In this document: positions 53,958 to 62,524 of the stretch, one piece after another
How positions within the stretch are numbered: position 1 is the first letter of the stretch
Layout of the letters: each line of letters begins with the position of its first letter
NCBI RefSeq assembly: GCF_020150455.1
Contig: NZ_CP083740.1
Location: 5,539,001 to 5,603,000, forward strand
From: Bremerella sp. TYQ1
GTDB taxonomy: Bacteria; Planctomycetota; Planctomycetia; Pirellulales; Pirellulaceae
Length of the DNA: 64,000 nucleotides
Direction: 5' to 3'
Notes under the pieces: model-generated
Told to the model about the DNA's origin: nothing
What the model saw: only the letters and a program-made list of their open reading frames with translations
Database searches by the model: none
Program-made: the position numbers and the translations under genes

Positions 53958-54878
53958 TTATCGGCTTTCGCCCCATCGGATCGCCAGTTGAGATTCACCA
54001 GCACCGCCACGAAGAGAGAGCATTTCTGTAATATGCGAGTAGCAACAGAAACGAATGAAATCGTTGCTACGATCGAGAAAACCCTGCCAACCCCCATTAC
54101 GCGCATCGTCGAGAAAAAAGTAATACTGCTCGGCGCGTTCTGTGAAGTCGGAATCATTTTCGCTATAGGTTCTTATCTGTGAAATAATCGGACCGTCCTG
54201 TGGTAGCATCGGAGCCGGTTGTGTCCTCGGTGCATCGGGAATAAATCCGCTTGGGTCAGGCCAATTGGGTGGCAAGCCTTCCACAGCAATTTGTTCGTTC
54301 TTTTCGGGATGTTCGATGCGATCGTCGAGATTCGGAGCTTGTGGCGTTTGTGTCGCAAGTTGCTCGCGGGCCAACGCAAATTCCGCTTCCCATACGTGTG
54401 ATTCAGGAATGAACTCTTCGCCGGCCGTGCCCCACGGTAAGCCATATCCAGGCGGAATCGGATGGAAGCCTGGGTTGGTCGAATACCAGTTAATTGCCAG
54501 CGTCATGCGCTTAGGATAGTAGGGCGAATAGTCAGTGACCGAGCCCACGACAATCGCATCGACGCCCAGCATTTTTCCGAGAGATCGCAGCTGCTGAATG
54601 TCAGTACCGTTGTTGCCGCTGGCCTGCATCGCTCGGATAACGACGCCGACCGGCACGACTTCAAAACCACGGATCGACTGTAACTCGCCGTAATAAGAGA
54701 GCGTGACGTCATCCATGTCCAGCGTTGGAATATCGCTTTGATTATTGAAAGGAATAATCGCAACGCGTGCCAACTGCGGAAACGGATTGTGATAGATCGG
54801 CTTGTCGCGCACCTCAGGGATGGCGGCGCAGCCGCTGCATAGAAGTGTCAAACAGGCGATGGCGAACCAGGTACGCAC
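53958..54878 (-). CDS. Lipoprotein of unknown function
   Basis: A 306-residue lipoprotein with signal and lipobox (AIACLTLLCSGC, Cys17). The mature first half (residues about 30-150) has a beta-alpha pattern (YHNPFPQLARVAIIPFNNQS, GFEVVPVGVVIRAMQASGNN, GKMLGVDAIVVGSVTDYSPY) resembling CsgG/LpoB/DUF799-like outer-membrane lipoproteins that bind peptidoglycan or curlin-like partners. The second half is low in hydrophobic residues. I cannot name the function. The neighbours are a small unknown protein and xerC downstream. Confidence 0.75.
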   Translation of the reverse strand: MRTWFAIACLTLLCSGCAAIPEVRDKPIYHNPFPQLARVAIIPFNNQSDIPTLDMDDVTLSYYGELQSIRGFEVVPVGVVIRAMQASGNNGTDIQQLRSLGKMLGVDAIVVGSVTDYSPYYPKRMTLAINWYSTNPGFHPIPPGYGLPWGTAGEEFIPESHVWEAEFALAREQLATQTPQAPNLDDRIEHPEKNEQIAVEGLPPNWPDPSGFIPDAPRTQPAPMLPQDGPIISQIRTYSENDSDFTERAEQYYFFLDDARNGGWQGFLDRSNDFIRFCCYSHITEMLSLRGGAGESQLAIRWGESR

Positions 54879-55094
54879 GTTGGTGACAATCGTAGCAATT
54901 CAGGTAGCCCCCCTGAGTTGCAAAGCACGCTTGTCGTGATCCATCACGGCGCACTTTTTCCGATGAATCTGTCATCGGCGGCGCGGTAAAGATTGCTTCA
55001 AAGGAATCGAATCGATTTCGCCATTTAGGCAAACTTTAACGCGGCTAGCATTGCCAGCAAAGAAGCCTATTCGGTGAGGTGGTCTGGCAAATAC

Positions 55095-55799
55095 CTAAAT
55101 CAAAGAGCTCATACTCTTCATGCCAATCGGTTCCCGAGATGTGAATGGCTCGCCGTAACGCGTGCCGATTGCTTTTCCCCAATACGAGGCTTCGTCATGT
55201 AGTTTATCGAGGAAAGTGGGATACTCGGTGGGGCGACCTTCGATAAATTGACTGTGATAGCAGCGGATCGACTCGATCTTCTCTTCCCAGAACTCGCTGA
55301 TGTCGAGGATGAACGCCGGCTGCGGCGTCATCTTTAAGTGGACGCAGTAGTAGTTGTAGATTCGCTGGGGATGAAACGGTTCGCCAGGCATCTCGGTCTT
55401 ACTAAGCTTGGCCCAGAAACGAGCCGCATCAACCAACTGTGTTGCAGCCAAGTGATCAGGGTGAGCATCTTCCCAGTATGGAGCGAACAGCCAATTCGGC
55501 CGCAAAAGACGAATCGCCGAGGCCAATTTTTCACGAGCTGCTAGCGTTGGTTCGAGGCTGCGATTCGGCAAGCCAAGATTGTCTCGCCAGTCGACGCCTA
55601 AGATCTCGGTAGCTGCTGCTGTTTCTGCGGCGCGTTTTTCGAGACTACCGTAGGGGGTCGGTTCGCCGGTGGTTAAGTCGAGGATACCGACCTTCTTGCC
55701 TTCCGCTTTGAATTTCAAAATGGCGCCTGCCATTCCTAGTTCGGCGTCATCGGGATGCGGAGCGATTACCAAAACATCAAGTGGCATGGGTGTTTTCAT
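55095..55799 (-). CDS. bshB1: PIG-L family deacetylase, BshB1 type
   Basis: A 234-residue zinc deacetylase: metal site PHPDDAELGMAGAI, a second motif DLTTGEPTPYGSLEKRAAET, LGLPNRSLEPTLAAREKLAS, and the C-terminal HPDHLAATQLVDAARFWAKL. The specific residue pattern matches BshB1, the N-acetylglucosaminyl-malate deacetylase of bacillithiol synthesis. bshA and bshC are not seen here, so the assignment to bacillithiol rather than another GlcNAc substrate is an inference. Confidence 0.8.
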   Translation of the reverse strand: MKTPMPLDVLVIAPHPDDAELGMAGAILKFKAEGKKVGILDLTTGEPTPYGSLEKRAAETAAATEILGVDWRDNLGLPNRSLEPTLAAREKLASAIRLLRPNWLFAPYWEDAHPDHLAATQLVDAARFWAKLSKTEMPGEPFHPQRIYNYYCVHLKMTPQPAFILDISEFWEEKIESIRCYHSQFIEGRPTEYPTFLDKLHDEASYWGKAIGTRYGEPFTSREPIGMKSMSSLI

Positions 55800-55878
55800 T
55801 TGATCTGGTATGGCTTCGAGGAATCAGGTATGAACCGCGAGTCTGTTTTCATTTTCTGGCCCCGTTGTAGTCGCATCG

Positions 55879-56145
55879 ATGACCATACGCATACTTGTCC
55901 TCCTGATTGCTTTGCTTGCTGTCACGCCTGGTTGCCGCACTTGGAGCTGGGGGTGGAAACAAGAGAAACAGGAAGATCACATGGTCGACAACTTCACCGA
56001 TTCAAGCGGAGCGGGAACGGAAGACGAGGACGAAGATTTCACCGACGGTGCTTCCTTCGCCAAGAAAAATGGGCGAACCCAAGATCCCGGCACAGGACTC
56101 TCGGACCGTTCTCGTGAAATCGAACGGAACCTCGGATATCGCTAA
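55879..56145 (+). CDS. Small putative lipoprotein
   Basis: An 88-residue protein with a hydrophobic N-terminus and a lipobox-like sequence (IALLAVTPGC, Cys19; the -3 residue is Thr, tolerated but weak). The rest is hydrophilic and acidic (GTEDEDEDFTDGASFAKKNG). I know no family. It fits the space between divergent and convergent genes (12 nt from the M32 gene). Confidence 0.55.
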   Translation: MTIRILVLLIALLAVTPGCRTWSWGWKQEKQEDHMVDNFTDSSGAGTEDEDEDFTDGASFAKKNGRTQDPGTGLSDRSREIERNLGYR

Positions 56146-56157
56146 ACGAGTCTGCTC

Positions 56158-57678
56158 TTAATGTTCGATGCCGTAAAGCGGGCCAAGTTTCGCTCGAAGG
56201 TAGCGAATCAAAGGTGTCGAATCGATTGGATCGCCACAAACGCGTTCGACTAGCTGTGCGCCAGGGTAGCATTCACCCAGTTGGTGCACGTTCTCTCGCA
56301 GCCAATCAAGCAGTGGCATAAATTCGCCGGCCGCAAACATGGCATCGACATCGCCCAGGTCTTCTCGTGCTTGTTCCATCAACTGGGCCGAGTAGATATT
56401 CCCCAGGCTATAAGTGGGGAAATACCCCATCAGTCCAGCACTCCAGTGGACGTCCTGAAGGCATCCATCGGCGTCGGTCGGTGGTGTGATTCCCAACTGC
56501 TGGGTGTACTTTTCGTTCCAAGCACCCGGCAAGTCCTTCACCGACAGGTCGCCAGAGAGTAGTGCCTGCTCTAATTCGAAGCGAATGATGATGTGCAGAT
56601 TGTACGTCGCTTCGTCTGCTTCTACGCGAATCAGCGAGGGGCTCACTTCATTGATCGCAAAGTGGAAGTCACCAATCGGGACGTCAGACAATGCGTCGGG
56701 GAACATCTTTTTGGCATCACCGTAGAAATGGCTCCAAAACGCATAGCTACGGCCGACAATGTTTTCCCACAAGCGCGATTGCGATTCGTGAATGCCCAGT
56801 GAAGCGGCGTTGCCAGGCGGAAGACCAAACCAATCGGATGGCAAGCCTTGTTCGTAGATGCCGTGACCAGCTTCATGCAGAGTCGAAAAGAATGCCGACG
56901 GAAAAAAGTTCTCGTCGTAACGCGTAGTGATACGAATATCGTGCGGACCCATCGTCGAGCAGAATGGGTGATGGGTCACGTCGAGACGACCTGCTGAGAA
57001 GTCGAAACCGATTTGCGAAGCGGCTGATTTGCCAAGAATCTCTTGCTGGGCGATCGGATAATGTCGCTTCAGAATCTCCATATTAGGAGTTCGGCCACTA
57101 TCTTTGATTTCCGCAACAAGCGGAACGAGCTGTTCTTTGAGTGTCTCGAGGACACTGCGAACTTGCGAGGTCTTGGCTTCTGGTTCGTAGAAGTCGAGCA
57201 GTGCGTCGTATTGCTCTCCATCGTAGCCGATCGCTTCTGCCGTTTCCCGGCTAAGGCTGACAAGCTTATCGAGGATCGGCTCGAACGTTCCGAAGTTATT
57301 CTCGGCGCGTGCTTTTACCCAGGTTTGCTGCCCGATGATACGAGCATGGCTGAACTCTTCGACAAGGCGTTTGGGCAGTTTGACCTGTTTCAGGTAGTCG
57401 CTTTTAATGCGACGAATGGTTGCTTCGCTCGGGCTGTTTAGCTCTTCGGTCAGAGGTGAATCGCTTAGCTCTTCCAGCCAGGCCCCTACCTTCGGATCGG
57501 TATTTCGATCATGGATCATGCCGGCCAATAGCGTCATCTGGTCGGCTCGGTATTCCCCACCACTCTCCGGCAGCATGACTCGCTCGTCCCAGCCTAGCAA
57601 AGAGCTGACGTTCTCCAGCTTGGCGGTTTCGCGATAGTGATCACAAAGTTGCTCGAAAAGTTGTTGATGGTCCGCCAT
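56158..57678 (-). CDS. Carboxypeptidase Taq-type metallopeptidase (M32)
   Basis: A 506-residue M32 carboxypeptidase, the normal length. Zinc motif HEAGHGIYEQGLPS, then LPPGNAASLGIHESQSRLWE carrying the HES motif and the next ligand, the DIRITTRYDE segment upstream, and IRVEADEATYNLHIIIRFEL towards the C-terminus. It has no signal peptide, so it is cytosolic. It cleaves C-terminal residues of broad specificity from short peptides. Monocistronic in appearance; it starts 59 nt upstream of the pheT stop, in the same direction. Confidence 0.94.
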   Translation of the reverse strand: MADHQQLFEQLCDHYRETAKLENVSSLLGWDERVMLPESGGEYRADQMTLLAGMIHDRNTDPKVGAWLEELSDSPLTEELNSPSEATIRRIKSDYLKQVKLPKRLVEEFSHARIIGQQTWVKARAENNFGTFEPILDKLVSLSRETAEAIGYDGEQYDALLDFYEPEAKTSQVRSVLETLKEQLVPLVAEIKDSGRTPNMEILKRHYPIAQQEILGKSAASQIGFDFSAGRLDVTHHPFCSTMGPHDIRITTRYDENFFPSAFFSTLHEAGHGIYEQGLPSDWFGLPPGNAASLGIHESQSRLWENIVGRSYAFWSHFYGDAKKMFPDALSDVPIGDFHFAINEVSPSLIRVEADEATYNLHIIIRFELEQALLSGDLSVKDLPGAWNEKYTQQLGITPPTDADGCLQDVHWSAGLMGYFPTYSLGNIYSAQLMEQAREDLGDVDAMFAAGEFMPLLDWLRENVHQLGECYPGAQLVERVCGDPIDSTPLIRYLRAKLGPLYGIEH

Positions 57679-57737
57679 GATCGTTGCCTGAGTTTGCCGA
57701 GGAATTGATTCGTTGGTTAACTTGCTATGCGAAATGG

Positions 57738-59753
57738 TTAGGCGAGAAGCTTGGCTCCGGTTTCTTTATCGCATGCGGCGAGGATTTGAGCGATGGTCGC
57801 ATCGGCTTCTTCCCCTGTCAGAGTTCGATCGTATGCTTGAAGCGTAATGGTGAAGAGGACTCGCTTCTTGCCGGGACCATCTTTCTTGGGGTCGCGGAAA
57901 ATCTCTTGGAATGTCACTACTTCCACCAACTCGCCCCCAGCCGCGTAGCTGATGTCGTGAAGCTTGGCCCAGCTGACGTTTTCGTCGACGATCAAATTCA
58001 AGTCGCGATTCATTGCTGGATGCGTGCTGAAGTCTTGGTGTTGCGGCACAAGCACCGCCAGCTTCATCAATGCACCAAGATCGAGTTCCGCAACCGTCGC
58101 CGGTTGCTGCAGACCGAACGCTTTGCGAGCTTTGCTACTGACGACACCAAGATAGCCTAGCGTTTTACCATCAATCGTTAGATGACAACCCTGCCCTTCT
58201 TCGAAGATCGGATCGGTGAACGGGATAGTGGTGATCATCGCGCTGGGATTCAGCATGTTGACCAGGCTTTCGACGGCTCCTTTCAATGCGAAGAAGTCAC
58301 GTCCACTGGTGATGCCGACCATGTATCGTTCATCAGGTAACGCTTTCGCTTTGGGAAGGTAGACCTTGGCGATCTCGTAAAGATCGATGTCGGTATAGCT
58401 GAACTTCTCGTTATTGCGGCGTGCTCCGAGTAGGCTTGGAATCAAGCTGACCCGTAAGCGGTCCTCCCCTTTGACCATCGGCATGCTGGTTGTCAACGGT
58501 TCCGAGAGCGACCAACCCTGGAACGCTTTCGACCAAACATCGCTGACGATGCTTCGCGTTAGCGTTTCGTCGAAACCCATTCCGAGCATACCCATCCGAA
58601 TTTTGTTACGGACGCGGTCCAAGTCGCTTTGCTGCGAAGCGCTTAGCGAGACGCCAGCACGTTCGGGGATTTTGTCGTAGCCATGAATTCGAGCAACTTC
58701 CTCGACCAGATCGACTTCCCGATCAAGATCTTGCCGCCAACTGGCAGGGATAACGGTAATGGCTGAGTCGGACTGTTGGGTGATTTCATTTCCGAGGCGT
58801 TCCAGGATTCGACGTACTTCCGTTTCGGAAACATCGATCCCCAGAATGCGAGGAATTTGTGATAGTCGGAGCGTTACCGTTCCGCGTCCGGAGGGCTCGG
58901 AGCCAGCGTAAACGCGACCTTCGCAAACTTCACCGCCAGCGGTGTCGACAATCAGTTCGCAGCAGCGACGACTGGCCCAATCGATCATCTCGGGATCGAC
59001 GCCACGTTCAAATCGATACGACGAGTCGCTCTTAAGCTTCAAGCGTCGCGAAGTGGTCCGGACCGGCAATGCGGCAAACTGAGCGGCTTCAATCAGAAGA
59101 TCAGTCGTCATTTCGTTGACTTCAGTATCTTCGCCACCCATGACGCCGGCCAATGCGATTGGTCCACTCGAGTCAGCAATCACGTAGTCTTCCGAGTTGA
59201 GAAGATACTCGCGGTGATCGATCGCAGTGAACTTTTCTTCGGCGGTCGCTTTGCGAACCGAAATGGTGTCGCCGCTGATTTTTGCCATGTCGAACGCGTG
59301 CAACGGTTGGCCGATTTCCATCAGCACGTAGTTGGTTGCATCGACGACGTTGTTAATGGAAGACAGTCCAATGGTGCGGAGGCGATTGACCATCCAAGCT
59401 GGGCTGTCGCCGATCGTCACACCGGTCACACTTCGGGCAATGTAGCGTGGGCAGAACTTCTCGTCTTCAATCTGAATGATCTTGGGGCAGGCGCCGCCGG
59501 TGGTAACACTGGAGATGTCGGCCGATGGTACCTTCAAGTCCAAGTCGAACAGGACGCCCACTTCTCGGGCAATTCCGATGTGCCCCAGCCAATCAGGCCG
59601 GTTACTGGTCACTTCCAGATCCAAGCAACGATCGTTGTCGACGGTGGACGAACCATCGAAGTTCAGTCCGGCTAAAGTCAGGCGATCGCAGACTTCCGCT
59701 TCGCTGATGTTCAAGTCGAGATACTGCTTCAGCCAATCCCAGGAAACGAGCAT
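57738..59753 (-). CDS. pheT: Phenylalanyl-tRNA synthetase beta subunit, short form
   Basis: A 671-residue PheT. It starts MLVSWDWLKQYLDLNISEAE and soon reaches the B1-like block LDLEVTSNRPDWLGHIGIAR. The B3/B4 domain includes SINNVVDATNYVLMEIGQPL then HAFDMAKI. The B5 domain holds EVCEGRVYAGSEPSGRGTVT, and the core holds VDLVEEVARIHGYDKIPE. The C-terminal anticodon-binding FDX-ACB domain is intact (HPAMNRDLNLIVDENVSWAK). Compared with the about 795-residue E. coli subunit, the N-terminal OB-fold (EMAP-II-like) tRNA-binding insert is missing, which explains the length. It ends the pheS-pheT unit (75 nt after pheS). Confidence 0.96.
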   Translation of the reverse strand: MLVSWDWLKQYLDLNISEAEVCDRLTLAGLNFDGSSTVDNDRCLDLEVTSNRPDWLGHIGIAREVGVLFDLDLKVPSADISSVTTGGACPKIIQIEDEKFCPRYIARSVTGVTIGDSPAWMVNRLRTIGLSSINNVVDATNYVLMEIGQPLHAFDMAKISGDTISVRKATAEEKFTAIDHREYLLNSEDYVIADSSGPIALAGVMGGEDTEVNEMTTDLLIEAAQFAALPVRTTSRRLKLKSDSSYRFERGVDPEMIDWASRRCCELIVDTAGGEVCEGRVYAGSEPSGRGTVTLRLSQIPRILGIDVSETEVRRILERLGNEITQQSDSAITVIPASWRQDLDREVDLVEEVARIHGYDKIPERAGVSLSASQQSDLDRVRNKIRMGMLGMGFDETLTRSIVSDVWSKAFQGWSLSEPLTTSMPMVKGEDRLRVSLIPSLLGARRNNEKFSYTDIDLYEIAKVYLPKAKALPDERYMVGITSGRDFFALKGAVESLVNMLNPSAMITTIPFTDPIFEEGQGCHLTIDGKTLGYLGVVSSKARKAFGLQQPATVAELDLGALMKLAVLVPQHQDFSTHPAMNRDLNLIVDENVSWAKLHDISYAAGGELVEVVTFQEIFRDPKKDGPGKKRVLFTITLQAYDRTLTGEEADATIAQILAACDKETGAKLLA

Positions 59754-59828
59754 GGTACGAGATTTTCTTTACGAGGTCGCAGGTTCGAGGTTTCGTAACG
59801 ATTTAAAGCAAAACGAATCAGCCACAAT

Positions 59829-60860
59829 TTAGAACTGGGCAAGAAACTTCGTATTGCTATCGTACAAATAGCGAATGTCATTGATGCCGTGGCGTCGCAT
59901 GCAAAGCCGCTCGACACCTAAGCCAAATGCGAAGCCGGTCACTTCGTCCGGATCGTAGCCGACCGCTTTCAAGACGTTCGGATCGACCATGCCGGCACCA
60001 CCGAATTCAAGCCACGTGTCTTGCCAGCGCATGTCGACTTCCACACTTGGTTCCGTGAAAGGGAAGAAGGAAGGGCGGAAGCGAATTTCGACGTCTTGTC
60101 CCAGGTAGCTGGAAGCGAACAGCCGCAGGACATACTTCAAGTCGGCCATCGTTACGTTGGTGTCGACCAGAAGCCCTTCGATCTGATGGAACATTGCGTA
60201 GTGGGTCGCGTCGATTTCGTCAGGACGATACACGCGACCGAGCGAGACGATTCGGATCGGAGGCTTGTTGTTCTCCATCACTCGGATTTGCACGGTCGAA
60301 GTCTGACTGCGCATCAACTGGTTGCCACCTCCAGTTCCCGTGGCGGCGACATTCAAATAGAAGTTGTCCAGCGGGTCACGAGCCGGGTGTTCGAGCGGGA
60401 TATTCAGGGCTTCGAAGTTGTGCCAGTCATCTTCGATTTCAGGGCCTTCGACGGCAGAAAAGCCGAGGCGACCCATGATGTCTTTCAGTTCGTCAATCGT
60501 CTGAGTGATGGGATGAATGTGTCCCAATCGTGGACGAGTGCCAGGCAATGTGACATCAATGGCTTCCGCTTTGCCCTTTTTGCCGCTACCGCCGGTGATG
60601 GTGTCGGCAGCTGACTGGAAGAGTTCCTCCAGGCGGGTTTTCACTTCGTTGAAGCGTTTCCCTGCGACGGGCTTGTCTTCCTTGGCGACTTTGCCGAGCC
60701 CCTTTTGGGCTTCCTTAAGCTTGCCGCTTTTGGCACCCAGGTATTCGACGCGAGTCTCTTCCAAGATCTCCTTGTCGACCTGGTTGATGGCTTCTTCGAA
60801 GCGAGTGGAAGCGGCTTCGACGATGTCGTCCAGCTGTTTGATGAAATCGTTGAGTGACAT
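59829..60860 (-). CDS. pheS: Phenylalanyl-tRNA synthetase alpha subunit
   Basis: A 343-residue PheS from the ATG at 60860 ([20 protein letters not shown]); the frame continues to 60893 but that start lies inside a hairpin. The N-terminal coiled coil precedes the catalytic core: motif 1/2 regions [20 protein letters not shown] then [27 protein letters not shown] block, [40 protein letters not shown] and motif 3 [20 protein letters not shown]. With PheT it forms the alpha2beta2 enzyme charging tRNA-Phe. It follows rplT after 134 nt. Confidence 0.96.
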   Translation of the reverse strand: MSLNDFIKQLDDIVEAASTRFEEAINQVDKEILEETRVEYLGAKSGKLKEAQKGLGKVAKEDKPVAGKRFNEVKTRLEELFQSAADTITGGSGKKGKAEAIDVTLPGTRPRLGHIHPITQTIDELKDIMGRLGFSAVEGPEIEDDWHNFEALNIPLEHPARDPLDNFYLNVAATGTGGGNQLMRSQTSTVQIRVMENNKPPIRIVSLGRVYRPDEIDATHYAMFHQIEGLLVDTNVTMADLKYVLRLFASSYLGQDVEIRFRPSFFPFTEPSVEVDMRWQDTWLEFGGAGMVDPNVLKAVGYDPDEVTGFAFGLGVERLCMRRHGINDIRYLYDSNTKFLAQF

Positions 60861-60890
60861 GATGCCTGTAAATTTGGTGCGTTCATGAAA

Positions 60891-60919
60891 CAAGCCGCCG
60901 AGTCATCCTCGGCGGCTTG
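60891..60919 (-). terminator. Perfect hairpin between rplT and pheS
   Basis: A 12-bp perfect inverted repeat (CAAGCCGCCGAG and its complement) with a 5-nt loop, GC-rich. On the minus strand it lies 30 nt before the pheS ATG and is followed only by TTT, so it could be a weak terminator/attenuator of rpmI-rplT read-through into pheST or an mRNA-processing site. Confidence 0.55.
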
Positions 60920-60994
60920 TATTATTGCATCTGAGTTAGGCGCTGCCCATCCACGGTATCTTTTCGTATTCGATGGGGGCCTCGGCGAATCGAG

Positions 60995-61351
60995 TTAGGC
61001 GGCGAGGGCTGCCTTGACTTCTTCGGCGACGGCGTCGAATGCACCTGGATCGTGAATTGCCATTTCGGACAATACCTTGCGATCAAGGGTGATGCCGGCC
61101 TTCTTCAAGCCGTAGATGAATTCGCTGTAACGCAGGCCGCGTTCACGAGCGGCGGCGTTGAGACGGATAATCCATAGCTTGCGGAACTCACGCTTACGGA
61201 CTTTACGGTCGCGATAAGCATAGACGCCAGCTCGGATCAGGGTTTCCTTAACGGTACGCAGCAGATTACCACGTCCACCGCGATTACCCCGGGCCTTCTT
61301 AAAAAGACGCTTCTTGGCCTTGTGACGGGCCTTTCCGTAAGTAGTTCTCAT
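60995..61351 (-). CDS. rplT: 50S ribosomal protein L20
   Basis: A 118-residue protein of normal length with the L20 signature: a basic N-terminal arm ([20 protein letters not shown]), [20 protein letters not shown], and [20 protein letters not shown]. Basic and unmistakable. It is between rpmI (135 nt upstream) and pheS. Confidence 0.98.
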   Translation of the reverse strand: MRTTYGKARHKAKKRLFKKARGNRGGRGNLLRTVKETLIRAGVYAYRDRKVRKREFRKLWIIRLNAAARERGLRYSEFIYGLKKAGITLDRKVLSEMAIHDPGAFDAVAEEVKAALAA

Positions 61352-61486
61352 CGTATTATCTGACTTTCGTCCACTGGGCCCCTACTTCAAACGAAGCAGA
61401 TGTTTGGTGCCCGCGTACTGAAAAATGGCAATTGAAGGCTGATCACCCGGTGTGTATCAGTTCAAAATGCCGCCTGAATCGACCGC

Positions 61487-61690
61487 TTAGTAGCTGTACT
61501 TGCCCAAAGCTTCACGCAGAGCCACCGATTCGGCTTCAGCCAAAACGGTTGTGCCGCGGAGATTTCGCTTCCGCTTGTGGCTCATACGGTTAGCCAAGTG
61601 GCTCGTTCCGCACTGACGGTGCTTGATCTTGCCCTTCCCGGTGATGCGGAAGCGCTTTTTGGTACCCTTGTGGGTTTTCATCTTAGGCAT
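61487..61690 (-). CDS. rpmI: 50S ribosomal protein L35
   Basis: A 67-residue protein from the ATG at 61690: MPKMKTHKGTKKRFRITGKG, and a basic C-terminal half (SHLANRMSHKRKRNLRGTTV). It heads the visible part of the rpmI-rplT-pheS-pheT cluster. infC, which usually precedes it, is not present upstream: the next 289 nt hold no gene, then a divergent one begins. Confidence 0.97.
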   Translation of the reverse strand: MPKMKTHKGTKKRFRITGKGKIKHRQCGTSHLANRMSHKRKRNLRGTTVLAEAESVALREALGKYSY

Positions 61691-61979
61691 GATGCCAATC
61701 CCCAATGGATATGTGGGACGTCTTGTCCTTTACGGACATTCTTCTGATTCGTGGAAACCTAATATCTTACGGCGATTGGCCCGAGAGCGGTAGGGGGAGA
61801 AACGGGAATTTGTTATTGCCGCAAATCAGGAAGGCTATTGACGCAAACTATTGGAGTAATTGGTGTTACCGATATAGTTTTCAAGTTCAATCACCGTTTT
61901 GGAGGTCGAATCACTAAGTGCTGGCATCTAAAATAGATGACGCCTACCTGCTTTATTCCTTGCTCGGCAGCCTAATTGT

Positions 61980-62516
61980 TTGATGGATGGCCCTCTAATC
62001 ACTGCTTGGACGATTCGTCTCGCTTTGCTTGTCTTGATGGCAAGCTTAGTACTGCGAATCGTTCGTCCATGGTGGCCGATCTCATGCCCTGTTCAGCGAG
62101 CGATATGGACGATTGCGTGTGGCTTGTTTCTGGCCCACATCGCTGCTGGCATGCATTATTACCACAACTGGAGTAACGCCGACGCCTATGCCGACACGGC
62201 TCAGCAAACGTACGAGAAGCTCGGCGTCCGTTTTGGCGGTGGAGTTTACGTAAACCACCTGATGGCGGTGGTTTGGGTAGCTGATGTGCTTTGGTGGTGG
62301 GTTTTCCCGCGAAGCTATGCGTCGCGAAATCCACTGTGGGAACGCTGGCTCGTGGGGTTCTTTCTTTTTATCGCCTTCAACGGACTGGTGGTGTTTAAAG
62401 AGGGCATGCTTCGTTTGGCGGGGATCATCGGTTTTGCCATCTTGGGGCTGCTTTGGCTGTCGGTAAGAACAGTTCAGACGAGAAGTGCCTCGCTCGCGGA
62501 AAACAAAGAGACTTGA
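61980..62516 (+). CDS. Small integral membrane protein of unknown function
   Basis: A 178-residue protein with about four to five hydrophobic segments (WTIRLALLVLMASLVL, AIWTIACGLFLAHIAAG, VYVNHLMAVVWVADVLWWW, WLVGFFLFIAFNGLVVF, GIIGFAILGLLWL). It has HYYHNW and several aromatic residues between the first and third segments. I do not recognise a family. It is divergent from rpmI and 8 nt upstream of the glycosyltransferase, so it may be co-transcribed with it. Confidence 0.7.
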   Translation: MMDGPLITAWTIRLALLVLMASLVLRIVRPWWPISCPVQRAIWTIACGLFLAHIAAGMHYYHNWSNADAYADTAQQTYEKLGVRFGGGVYVNHLMAVVWVADVLWWWVFPRSYASRNPLWERWLVGFFLFIAFNGLVVFKEGMLRLAGIIGFAILGLLWLSVRTVQTRSASLAENKET

Positions 62517-62524
62517 ACAAACGT

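Noticed and set aside
61705..61917. 70-residue frame upstream of the membrane protein
   Set aside because: Overlaps the rpmI 5' end on the other strand; no ribosome site or known domain, more likely leader DNA.
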